NCBI RefSeq assembly: GCF_900108345.1
Contig: NZ_FNVV01000014.1
Span: 1,116,001 to 1,180,000, forward strand
Length of the DNA: 64,000 bases
Reading direction: 5' to 3'
Source: Bacteroides ndongoniae
GTDB taxonomy: Bacteria > Bacteroidota > Bacteroidia > Bacteroidales > Bacteroidaceae
A program made the position numbers and the translations under genes. The notes under the pieces were generated by a model. The model did no database searches. It saw only the letters and a list, made by a program, of their open reading frames with translations, and was not told where the DNA came from. This document shows, one piece after another, positions 20,178 to 28,990 of the stretch (position 1 is the stretch's first letter; each line of letters begins with the position of its first letter).

Positions 20178-22658
20178 TCATTTTTTAAACAAATGAGGCA
20201 AAAACTCTTTCAGGCAACGTCTCCAAGTCAACCATTCATGATGAGTGCCTGGTGATTCATAAAAATCTACCTCAATGCCCATTCTTTTCAGTTCGTTAAC
20301 CATTTTTTCTGTGCCAAAATTCTCTTCCGATCCGCATCCCATAAACATATAATTTACCTGTTTATTGAACTTCTTGGCATCAGCAAATACTCCATTGAAA
20401 CAAGTTTTCAGATCAACGCCGAAAAGGGCTCCACTAAAAGTACCCAAGTAAGAGAACATATCCAAGTTAGGCAATACGGTATTAAAAGTCTGATGTCCTC
20501 CCCAAGACAATCCTGCCATAGCACGATTCTGACGGTCAGATTTAGTACGGAACGTTTTGTCAACCATCGGTATTAAGTCTTTCAGAATCACATCATAGAA
20601 CGAAGCTCCATAAAGGTTACGTTCATTATTCACATTTTTACCTCGCCGAGGTACAAAAGGAGCCTTAACATCACCACTCTCCATCACTACAATCATAGGT
20701 ACACATTTACCACTGGCTATCAGATTGTCCATAATGAATTGCATACGGCCTTGTGTACTCCATCCTGTTTCATCTTCACCCATTCCATGTTGCAAATAAA
20801 GAACAGGATAACGTTTCTTTCCTGAAGTCTCATATTCGGCTGGCGTATAGACCATGGCACGACGGAAGGATTTCTGACTTTCTGCATAATAAGAAACCGA
20901 ACGAACCTGCCCCTGAGGTACTCCTTGTTGCGGACGATAATAATTGCCTTCTTCACCTTCGGGCACTTCGATACCGCTTGATTCACGACAACAACCAAAG
21001 AATGTTTCACTTGACGGATCGCAAACCTGCACGCCATCTACAATAAGGAAATAATAATGAAAACCTACTACCAACGGATCGGTAGTCGCCGTCCAGAAGC
21101 CTTTGGCATCTTTTTGCATATCATATTTCTTACCACAGATATCGACCTGCATCCTACTACAGGCTGGAGCATAAAAGCGGAAATGGGCACGACGTTCATT
21201 ATCAAGACGAGGATACTCATAACCTGGCACATTGGTAACAGCCGCTTGCGTATCTTTCATTATATCTTGTGCCTCTTCATCCGAGAATTGCCACCAATCA
21301 AAATTGAAGAGCTTGCAACCTTTCCGGCCTTTAAACACAAAATATACATCATGTAAGCCTGTTGCCTGTTTTTGCAAAGAAGCCTCAACTGTCATCCAAC
21401 GCTCCCAACCTCCCGTATGAGGTACTTTTATTTCTGTGATCTGTTCCCCACGAATACTATCCAAATGAACCTCCAATGTTCCACCACGCAACGCACTGCT
21501 AATAGAAGCAATAAACCGACGAGGTGATTGATTGCCGAAATCGACCTCACGCACTTTTATATAATCACCGTTATGAATTTCCGAAACATATACCCCATTA
21601 TCACCATTCGGCTCTGTTTTCAACCCTTCACTGAAAGCAATAGTTTCCGCCTCAACACGTTGACGAGGATTCAAAGTTCCAACAGGCTTCACTCCTTCTT
21701 TTGTGGCGTTAATAATAGGGAATGTTCCATCGTCGTTAAATGTAAATTGTTCTACCGCAGCACTTCGACCAAAGCCTCCCCCACCTGGCAATTTACCTGT
21801 ATGATAGAAGAAGTACGAATTGCCTTTATAATCAATAATACCGCAATGGTTCGTAAAAGAGCCTGTATCCTGTAAAGGCATTATCTCACCCATATATTTC
21901 CAAGGCCCCAACGGTGCATCTGCCATAGAATATGCAATATGTTCTGGTACCCCGCCTGCCGCATAAAGCAGATAATATTTTCCGTTGCGCTTATGCAACC
22001 AAGGACCTTCGGTATAGATATCTTTATATTTCTGTCCTTTTACCCTTTTTTCAGGATTAGGAGCACCAAAACTTTCAACAGTTTGTTCTATTTTACCGAC
22101 TTCACCCTTTATGGAGATCATATCATCATTCAACTTTGCGTAGTAAACATTAGGATTTCCCCAATAAAGATAAGCCTGTCCATCATCATCAATCCAAACA
22201 GTAGGATCTATATAATCCCAACTGCCATCACAAAGCGGTTTCCCAATTGCATCTTTAAAAGGGCCAGTAGGACTATCACCAACAGCCACCCCAATAGCCA
22301 TCGCATTGGTCAACTTGGAATGAAGGCAAACATACCAATAGAACTTTCCATTACGTTCTATACATTGCGCAGCCCAAGCCCGATCATCTGCCCATTCAAA
22401 CGATTCAATCGCAAGAGGGGATCCGTGGTCAGTCCAATTCACCATATCGGTAGTAGAATAAACCCGCCATTCCTGCATCCAGAAAAAGTCGGCACGATCT
22501 TCATCATGTCCGGTATAAACATAAAGAGTACCATCATGTACCATAGGAGCCGGATCGGTCGTATAGCACGTCTGTACTATCGGGTTTTGTGCTGCAAGAG
22601 GGCACAAGACTGCCGCACACGCACAAGCAACAGTCGTAAACAATAATTTCTTTTTCAT
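20178..22658 (-). CDS. GH43-CBM6-(E-set)-CE1 bifunctional esterase/glycosidase
   Basis: The frame is open to 22766, but the signal peptide starts at the ATG at 22658 (MKKKLLFTTVACACAAVLC). The mature protein has GH43 (about 24-310; Asp in YTTDPAPM, Asp in YIDPTVWID, Glu in YTEGPWLHKRNG), a CBM6-like domain (about 325-465), an E-set/CBM48-like domain (about 480-570) and a CE1 hydrolase (about 590-826; elbow GLSWGGHQ, His in GTHHEWLTWR). It would remove a sugar such as arabinose or xylose and an ester such as ferulate, from xylan fragments; feruloyl groups sit on arabinose, so the pairing makes sense. It is the first gene of the eight-gene unit, preceded by an operator-type promoter at 22744-22808. 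Confidence 0.9.
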   Translation of the reverse strand: MKKKLLFTTVACACAAVLCPLAAQNPIVQTCYTTDPAPMVHDGTLYVYTGHDEDRADFFWMQEWRVYSTTDMVNWTDHGSPLAIESFEWADDRAWAAQCIERNGKFYWYVCLHSKLTNAMAIGVAVGDSPTGPFKDAIGKPLCDGSWDYIDPTVWIDDDGQAYLYWGNPNVYYAKLNDDMISIKGEVGKIEQTVESFGAPNPEKRVKGQKYKDIYTEGPWLHKRNGKYYLLYAAGGVPEHIAYSMADAPLGPWKYMGEIMPLQDTGSFTNHCGIIDYKGNSYFFYHTGKLPGGGGFGRSAAVEQFTFNDDGTFPIINATKEGVKPVGTLNPRQRVEAETIAFSEGLKTEPNGDNGVYVSEIHNGDYIKVREVDFGNQSPRRFIASISSALRGGTLEVHLDSIRGEQITEIKVPHTGGWERWMTVEASLQKQATGLHDVYFVFKGRKGCKLFNFDWWQFSDEEAQDIMKDTQAAVTNVPGYEYPRLDNERRAHFRFYAPACSRMQVDICGKKYDMQKDAKGFWTATTDPLVVGFHYYFLIVDGVQVCDPSSETFFGCCRESSGIEVPEGEEGNYYRPQQGVPQGQVRSVSYYAESQKSFRRAMVYTPAEYETSGKKRYPVLYLQHGMGEDETGWSTQGRMQFIMDNLIASGKCVPMIVVMESGDVKAPFVPRRGKNVNNERNLYGASFYDVILKDLIPMVDKTFRTKSDRQNRAMAGLSWGGHQTFNTVLPNLDMFSYLGTFSGALFGVDLKTCFNGVFADAKKFNKQVNYMFMGCGSEENFGTEKMVNELKRMGIEVDFYESPGTHHEWLTWRRCLKEFLPHLFKK

Positions 22659-22743
22659 GGTATTCACTTCAATATTTATTATATATTTTTTTCCTATAAA
22701 ACAGTTCTTCCGACTTTCAACCTTTTCGTCCTGAAGACAATTA

Positions 22744-22808
22744 CAAAGTAAAGCAACTTCGAGCAATTAACCCAAAAAGAATGTTACAAATACATTCGTT
22801 CATGTTAC
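22744..22808 (-). promoter_or_regulatory. HTCS-type promoter of the eight-gene catabolic unit
   Basis: On the + strand ATGTTAC occurs at 22781-22787 and again at 22802-22808, exactly 21 bp apart. The sequence TACTTTG (minus strand, 22744-22750), one base shorter than TAnnTTTG, lies 30 bp downstream. Three other PUL promoters in this window share this arrangement. I infer that the pair is the binding site of the HTCS dimer. The transcription start would be about 75-80 bp before the ATG at 22658. Confidence 0.7.
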
Positions 22809-22908
22809 ATCATGAGCAAAAAATGCATTTTTTTCGAATTAAAAGGGGCTCTTCTTCTTCAAAAACATAAAATTGAACTTCAGAACTCAAAATAAACATT
22901 GATGAAGT

Positions 22909-22954
22909 AAAAAAGAAAAAGCTCGGCAAGATTCTATTTTTTTCCTGCCGAACT
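22909..22954 (-). terminator. Terminator directly after the GH43_12 gene
   Basis: On the - strand an 11-bp stem with two G-U pairs (22944-22954 with 22920-22930) is followed by a T-rich tract to 22909. It begins only a few bases after the stop codon at 22959, and separates this gene from the downstream eight-gene unit. Confidence 0.8.
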
Positions 22955-22958
22955 ATTA

Positions 22959-25121
22959 TTAATAAGTTGCACTTTTTTCCGTCTTTTTCACACTTCCATC
23001 ACTATCTATAACTGTCCATTTGAACACGGTCCCATCTTTTCTGTCCGGGCGACAGCCTGTCCAATCAGCACCATATGGTTCACCGGTTACAGGATCAATG
23101 CCAATATAACGGTTCGTGCTCAAGGATAAAAGCATACATTGTCCACGAAGCATATCTTGCCATAAAAAGAGACTTGCATCACTCTCCTTTTCCATCATAC
23201 GCACATCCGCTGACAATCCTGCCCCTACAACAGTCAGGAACCCAGTGCCATTCATCGCTTCTAAAGCAATACGACCTTTACCGCGATCATGCACCTTGAA
23301 AAAACATCCTCCATTCTGGTATTCACGGCTACCTTTACCTGCAGAATGAAGCATCCCATGCGGATTAGCCCAAGCATAAGTACCATTAGACAAATTGCAC
23401 AAACTTATAACTTTCCCTATTGGCAGGTTAGAAGTCCGATCTGACATTGGTTCGTCAACTACAAAATTATCAAAACAAGCATATCCTCCCTCTCTTTCCT
23501 TCTCATTATATGCAAAAAGAGAATAACGCGATCCTTGGAACGTCTTTAATTGATAAGGGAGCAACACTTTTTCACCAGCTTTTTCATACTCACTTCCAGT
23601 CAAACTATAATAGAATTGGGCTAAATCAGCATCTAAGTCCACCGCAATTCTCAGATAAACAGTTCCTTTGTACGCAGGATCATTCACCTCCATCTGCCTC
23701 TGTAATGAAATTGTTTTATTTCCTTGTTGTACCTTCATTACAAGATCCTTTGCTTTTCCTGTACATACTACTCCTAACCACGCATAAGGCATATTTAGCA
23801 ATCCTAAACCTGCCACATCACCATCTCTCAAACTAGAAGCGTCCAACTCCACAGTAGCGGTAGACACAGGACCAATACAACGTTGTGTCAACGTATTCTT
23901 GGCCCAAAGGAAACTTCGTGCAGGCATAGTCTGCAAACGTAACTTACCATTTTTCAATGCCCATTTCTTATCTACAGGTTCATGATTCCATTGCCAAATG
24001 GGTAAAAGTTTATCATTATCAAAGTTATCACTACGAACATAAGGAGCATGAGGAAGCGATACTGACTCTACATTCGGTTTAAACCAAGTACGCGGAGTAC
24101 GTCCTAAATTACCCGGCAATCCAAAATATGGCCAACCATCTGCCCATGTCACGGGCGACAAACAGACCGTTCGCCCCACAGCACGAAAGTCGGTCATAGA
24201 AATTCCCCACCATTCACCATTAGGTAAATCTACAATTCCTCCTTGATGCAAAGGCACAGCACTAAAATAATTGCCATCATCACCCGAAACTTTAAAATCA
24301 AAACCATCTTCCGGTACAGGACTACCTAATCCGACATTATTCACTGAATGCACACGCCGTGTTCCCATTGTTTCTTTAGCACTGATAGTAACCGTTTCGT
24401 AGGGTCCCTCAGGCCGATCGGCACGCGCACATTGCATACGTCCAACAGGAGCATAATTTGCACTGATAATAAAATACTTACCGTTTATTTTATAAAAATG
24501 ATGTCCTTCTCCCATGGCATTCCCTGCCGGAATAATTACACGCTCACTACCCTCCACAAAACCTGTAAGGTCCGGTTTCATTTCAATTAAATGCACTTCA
24601 TTATACTTATATACAGCATATATTTTTCCATCATCATCAAACAAAACAGAAAGATCATAAATGCGACCGCCTATATTAATATGTTTCCAAGGCCCAGCTG
24701 GATTCTCAGCTATAAACACTTGTAGTCCATGCCCATTTATATTACTGAAAACATAAAATTTACCATCATGATAACGGATACAAGGTGCCCATATACCCTG
24801 TCCATATGCTTCTTTCCCGTTTTCCAGCTTAAATTCATCCCCCATATTGAAACGGTCAAAACAATAACTCATGAATTTCCAATTAACCAGATCTTTTGAA
24901 TGCAGAATTACTAAACCTGGAGTAGCGTGCATTGTTGTTCCCGCTAAATAAAAATCATCTCCAACCCTAATTATATCCGGATCAGAGAATTCATCATAAA
25001 ATAATGGATTCGTATAGGTACCATTTCCATTATCTGCAGTCCACGAAATATTCCCCTCAGTTTCTTGTGCAAAAACAGAAGTAGTCATTACAAACAGACA
25101 AATTAAGAATAATGCTTTCAT
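22959..25121 (-). CDS. GH43_12-like alpha-L-arabinofuranosidase with C-terminal accessory domains
   Basis: About 720 residues. The ATG at 25121 is chosen because the signal peptide MKALFLICLFVMTTSVFA starts there (an upstream ATG lies at 25139). The GH43 propeller (about 30-340) carries Asp in EFSDPDIIRV, an Asp in IYDLSVLFDDDG and Glu in GEGHHFYKING, resembling subfamily 12. A beta-sandwich (about 365-560) of the kind usual in this subfamily follows. The last 150 residues (about 570-715) form a further domain of repeated short strands that looks like a ricin- or fascin-type beta-trefoil; this is a weak assignment. The gene is monocistronic, has terminators on both sides and lacks the operator pair of the other units, so it may be regulated differently. 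Confidence 0.88.
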   Translation of the reverse strand: MKALFLICLFVMTTSVFAQETEGNISWTADNGNGTYTNPLFYDEFSDPDIIRVGDDFYLAGTTMHATPGLVILHSKDLVNWKFMSYCFDRFNMGDEFKLENGKEAYGQGIWAPCIRYHDGKFYVFSNINGHGLQVFIAENPAGPWKHINIGGRIYDLSVLFDDDGKIYAVYKYNEVHLIEMKPDLTGFVEGSERVIIPAGNAMGEGHHFYKINGKYFIISANYAPVGRMQCARADRPEGPYETVTISAKETMGTRRVHSVNNVGLGSPVPEDGFDFKVSGDDGNYFSAVPLHQGGIVDLPNGEWWGISMTDFRAVGRTVCLSPVTWADGWPYFGLPGNLGRTPRTWFKPNVESVSLPHAPYVRSDNFDNDKLLPIWQWNHEPVDKKWALKNGKLRLQTMPARSFLWAKNTLTQRCIGPVSTATVELDASSLRDGDVAGLGLLNMPYAWLGVVCTGKAKDLVMKVQQGNKTISLQRQMEVNDPAYKGTVYLRIAVDLDADLAQFYYSLTGSEYEKAGEKVLLPYQLKTFQGSRYSLFAYNEKEREGGYACFDNFVVDEPMSDRTSNLPIGKVISLCNLSNGTYAWANPHGMLHSAGKGSREYQNGGCFFKVHDRGKGRIALEAMNGTGFLTVVGAGLSADVRMMEKESDASLFLWQDMLRGQCMLLSLSTNRYIGIDPVTGEPYGADWTGCRPDRKDGTVFKWTVIDSDGSVKKTEKSATY

Positions 25122-25195
25122 AACATTTATTACGTCCAAAATATTGTATTAACTTCAAATTCTTTATCAAATCTCAAAAGACTAGTCTTCTTAAC

Positions 25196-25241
25196 TAAAA
25201 AGGTCGAAGCACCTCACACTTTGTGTAAGCCCTCCGACCTT
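25196..25241 (-). terminator. Terminator after the GH10/GH127-146 unit
   Basis: On the - strand a 10-bp stem with one G-U pair (25232-25241 with 25200-25209) encloses a second 7-bp inner stem and runs into five T (to 25197). It ends transcription from the beta-L-arabinofuranosidase gene, whose stop codon is at 25314, before the GH43_12 gene begins at 25121. Confidence 0.85.
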
Positions 25242-25313
25242 CACTAGTTTAAAAAAGTCTGCTATTCACTTTTCCGTAAGCACACTTTATACTTCATTTC
25301 CAAATAGCAAAAT

Positions 25314-27734
25314 CTACTCGTTTTCGATATTCTTTTTCAGCAATCTGATATAAAATACTCCACCAGCAATCTGTCCTGGTTTACTACGGAAAGTAACCGT
25401 GATTGAGGATTTACCTTCTAACATATTTACCGGTATCGGATATTCTACATTGACCAATTCTTCCCTATTCCATTTACCAACCAAGTTCTCCTCAACCAAT
25501 AATTCGCCATCAATCAGAATATCAAACGAACGGTTAGAAGTTTCATTTCCCCAATAACGAACCATCAACGAAAGATCTGTCTTACTATCTGTTGCCAGAT
25601 TATATTGGAAGTATCCACCATCACGAGCATCACGCCACGGTTCACCCTGGAAATGACCAGTTTGTGATTTTTCATATTTCATCTTATGATCTACTTCAGG
25701 CTGCTGTTCTGCAGTAGCTACGGCATCCACTGTACGTTGGTCAAGCAACAATTTACGTTGTTCTGCTTCACGCTCTGCTTTCTGAAATTCCGCATATTCT
25801 GCATCATTCATCGAAAGCCAGTACATCATATAACGGCAATCATGTATGCGGAAGAAAGGTTCCAATACCAAATCTGAAAGTTTTTCTCCCTTCAAAGTAA
25901 ACAAATCGGGAACAGTATAACACATTTTTTTACCTGCTACCGGTTGCATATTTTCCAATTTAGAAAGTACTGTCTTACGATCACCTATGATAAACGGAGT
26001 ATCAAACACAGAAACCAGCGGACCATGAGCGATGTGCCCCCAGCGATCATCATCTGCAATTAAGCCATCCAAATGTTCAGTGCCCATACGTGCTCCCAAC
26101 AAAATAGGACCTCGCATAATCGCAATATAATTAGACACATTCGGCAACTCTTCTACAGTAACTTTCATCGGAGTGGTTATTTCAATCACATCCCCATCCT
26201 TCCATTTTCGGTCTATCTCAATATAACTTGAGGGCTTAGAATCTACCGCATAGTCTTTTCCCCGACAAACGACCTTCATTGCGCCTGCTTCACACCACCA
26301 AGGATGCCGAATAAGCAACTTTGCTTTTACTGCTTTCTTCACATGCAATACCAGCCGACTGCTTTCTTCATCAGGGAAAGATGTTTCTTGAGTTAAGGTA
26401 ATTCCTTTCTCTTTCCAGTTCAATTCAGAAGCAACAAATAGATTCACATACAAATCATCACCATGATGAGTATAAATGAACTCACCATATTTCCCATGAT
26501 TTTCCATACCCGTACCTACACAACACCACATAGCACTGTTCGGTGCAGAGTAAACACGATAGTGAGCCGGACGTGCAGATGTAAAATACACGTATCCTCC
26601 ATGTTCAGGATGCTGAGTAGAAAGAATATGATTGAACATTGCTCGCTCGTAGAAATCGGCATAACGAGCTTCCGGATGCATACGGAAAAGACCTTCCGTC
26701 AACTTCAGCATATTATTGGTATTACAAGACTCAGGGCCTTCACGATCCTCTACGTAACTTTTACAATCAGTAGCAGCAGGAAAATGTTCACGACGACTAT
26801 TACCACCCAAAGCTAAAGAACGATTATTCACCACTGTATTCCAAAAGAAGCATGCCGCAGAATCGTAAGTAGATTTATCCTGTTCTCTACCAGCCATATC
26901 GCTCAATTCTGCAATACGTTGATATCCTACAACTTTAGGAACTTGGGTATTGGCGTGTTTGTTATCCAAATTGTCCACTCCAGCAACCATACTATCCAAC
27001 AACCAATGATGAGAGAAACGTTTAGCGGCATCCAAATATTTCAAATCACCGGTCATCTGATAAGCATCAGCATATACTTCATCCATGCCACCAAACTCAT
27101 TACCCAACATCTGCTCCATTTGTTCTTCATTAAGAGGAGCGATGATCGTCAATCCCCAATCGCAAAGATCTAAAAACATTTGACGTGCTTCTTCGCTTCC
27201 TCCATACGACCATGCATCTCTCAAACCAGCATAAATCTTATGCATATTATACCAAGGCACCCAGTACTTCCAAACAATTCCAACGTTGCCTTTCTTTATC
27301 TCATTCCAAGCCACCATACCATTAGGCACACCACCAACGTAGCCGTTACCATGTTTTTGTTGACAACGCTTCAGTTCGGCAAGCATATAATCCATACGCT
27401 GTTTACACGCTTCATTTCCTGTAGCCGCATAATGAATAGCCAACGCTGACAGGTAATGACCTCCAACATGCCCGTCCAAATCTTTCCAATTCGGGAAACT
27501 TTCTCCTTTAGGAGTCAAGCCTGCTTCTTTCAAGAAAGGAGCCAGCAAACGGTCTACGTCATACTTCAACAGCACATCCACATTCAAGTCACATGCATGT
27601 TTAAATGGGCCATCCAACAACTTAACCTCTCCTAATGGAAACGTATTGGAATATAATTTATCCTGAGCAACACTATTCGGCATAATGCCCACAAGACAAA
27701 AGGCTGCAATAAAAATATTTTTTTTATTAATCAT
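25314..27734 (-). CDS. GH127/GH146-type beta-L-arabinofuranosidase (DUF1680)
   Basis: About 806 residues from the ATG at 27734, where a signal peptide ending near NSVAQ begins; the frame continues to 27785 without signal features. The (alpha/alpha)6 barrel shows the family blocks: DLDGHVGGHYLSALA, WVPWYNMHKIYAGL, NTNNMLKLTEGLF and the metal and catalytic cysteine motif MWCCVGTGMENHGKY (Cys404/Cys405). The C-terminal part is a beta-sandwich. GH127 and GH146 use a Cys nucleophile to release beta-L-arabinofuranose; the pattern looks closer to GH146, but I cannot assign the family firmly. It is third and last in its unit, 94 bp after the GH10 gene, and would remove arabinose from side chains in the periplasm. 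Confidence 0.9.
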   Translation of the reverse strand: MINKKNIFIAAFCLVGIMPNSVAQDKLYSNTFPLGEVKLLDGPFKHACDLNVDVLLKYDVDRLLAPFLKEAGLTPKGESFPNWKDLDGHVGGHYLSALAIHYAATGNEACKQRMDYMLAELKRCQQKHGNGYVGGVPNGMVAWNEIKKGNVGIVWKYWVPWYNMHKIYAGLRDAWSYGGSEEARQMFLDLCDWGLTIIAPLNEEQMEQMLGNEFGGMDEVYADAYQMTGDLKYLDAAKRFSHHWLLDSMVAGVDNLDNKHANTQVPKVVGYQRIAELSDMAGREQDKSTYDSAACFFWNTVVNNRSLALGGNSRREHFPAATDCKSYVEDREGPESCNTNNMLKLTEGLFRMHPEARYADFYERAMFNHILSTQHPEHGGYVYFTSARPAHYRVYSAPNSAMWCCVGTGMENHGKYGEFIYTHHGDDLYVNLFVASELNWKEKGITLTQETSFPDEESSRLVLHVKKAVKAKLLIRHPWWCEAGAMKVVCRGKDYAVDSKPSSYIEIDRKWKDGDVIEITTPMKVTVEELPNVSNYIAIMRGPILLGARMGTEHLDGLIADDDRWGHIAHGPLVSVFDTPFIIGDRKTVLSKLENMQPVAGKKMCYTVPDLFTLKGEKLSDLVLEPFFRIHDCRYMMYWLSMNDAEYAEFQKAEREAEQRKLLLDQRTVDAVATAEQQPEVDHKMKYEKSQTGHFQGEPWRDARDGGYFQYNLATDSKTDLSLMVRYWGNETSNRSFDILIDGELLVEENLVGKWNREELVNVEYPIPVNMLEGKSSITVTFRSKPGQIAGGVFYIRLLKKNIENE

Positions 27735-27828
27735 AATTGGACAAATATAAAAATAACACAACGATGCAAATGTACAAAAAATCACCTAATATTTATTACT
27801 TTGCATCATATTCAGAACCTAATAACTT

Positions 27829-28962
27829 TTACTTCGTAATAGATTTTTCCAACAAATCTTTCACAAAAGGTTTCGGTTGATAGTCACGATCAAAAAGCAA
27901 CGCATAATCTTTACGTCCACGTACGGGAAATCCATTCTTCCACGAATCTCCGTCACTTACTCCCCATGCTGTAACTCTGCTAATCACATCAGAATGTTTA
28001 ACAAAAAGATTCATAAACTCAGCCATTCGTTTATTCCACTTTTCAGAAACACTATCAGGCAAAGAAACCGGATAAGGATTTAATGCTTTGCGAAAAGCAA
28101 CCGTATCAGCAATATTTGCCGTACGATTCACTTCTGGAAGTGCGCTCATATCCCATTCTGTAATCATGACTTTGGCCCCTGTTGAAGCAAAAGCCACGAT
28201 ACTCTGTTCAAAATCAGCCAAATCTGGATAGTTCATTCCAACATGTCCTTGCATTCCAACAGCATCTACCCGCAATCCTCTAGCCTTCATATCATTAACC
28301 AGCTTAACAACAGCATCGCGTTTCCCTTTAAAATGCATATTATAATCGTTGTAATACAATTCTGCATCTGGATCTGCCTCATGGGCATATTGGAAAGCTA
28401 AAGGAATAAATTCTTCTCCCAAAATCTGATAAAATTTACTATTTCTATAAGAGCCATTCTCCATGATAGCCTCATTCACAACATCCCAGCCTTTAATCCG
28501 TCCTTTATAACGACCAACAACCGTCATAATATGATCTTTCATACGCTGCTTCAAAACTTCTGGAGACACATTATTTCCATCTTTATCTACACAGAACCAA
28601 GGTGCCAATTGTGAATGCCATATCAGACAATGACCAGTAACTGTCAATCCATTATCCTCGCCAAATTTAACAAATTCATCAGCCTGACGAAAATTATATC
28701 TGTCTTCCTGAGGATGAATGGTTTGGCATTTCATACAATTTTCCGCCACAATAGCATTAAAATGTTTTTTCACTATATTTACTCCATTTGTATCTCGCCC
28801 AGAAGACTGAAACGTATTCATGGCTACGCCTATCAGGAATTTATCACCTAAAACAGATTTCAAAGTTGGTTCTTCTTTTACAACAGCCTGAGACGTACGG
28901 GTAGCACAAGCACATAATGCGGCACCAGCCACCATTATTAACAACAATTTTTTTCCTTTCAT
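27829..28962 (-). CDS. GH10 endo-beta-1,4-xylanase, lipoprotein
   Basis: About 377 residues. The ATG at 28962 starts a lipoprotein signal (lipobox at ALCAC), so the enzyme is membrane-anchored. It is a compact GH10 barrel without CBM: substrate motifs GHCLIWHSQ, acid/base Glu164 in WDVVNEA and nucleophile Glu269 in ITEWDM. Its length is normal for a single-domain GH10. It cuts the xylan backbone or imported xylo-oligosaccharides; whether it faces the surface or the periplasm cannot be read. It lies 28 bp after the broken GH5 gene, in the same unit, and differs from the second GH10 at 38.7 kb, which is interrupted by CBMs. Confidence 0.94.
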   Translation of the reverse strand: MKGKKLLLIMVAGAALCACATRTSQAVVKEEPTLKSVLGDKFLIGVAMNTFQSSGRDTNGVNIVKKHFNAIVAENCMKCQTIHPQEDRYNFRQADEFVKFGEDNGLTVTGHCLIWHSQLAPWFCVDKDGNNVSPEVLKQRMKDHIMTVVGRYKGRIKGWDVVNEAIMENGSYRNSKFYQILGEEFIPLAFQYAHEADPDAELYYNDYNMHFKGKRDAVVKLVNDMKARGLRVDAVGMQGHVGMNYPDLADFEQSIVAFASTGAKVMITEWDMSALPEVNRTANIADTVAFRKALNPYPVSLPDSVSEKWNKRMAEFMNLFVKHSDVISRVTAWGVSDGDSWKNGFPVRGRKDYALLFDRDYQPKPFVKDLLEKSITK

Positions 28963-28990
28963 AATTTGATTTGTATGTATCATCAGTTCA

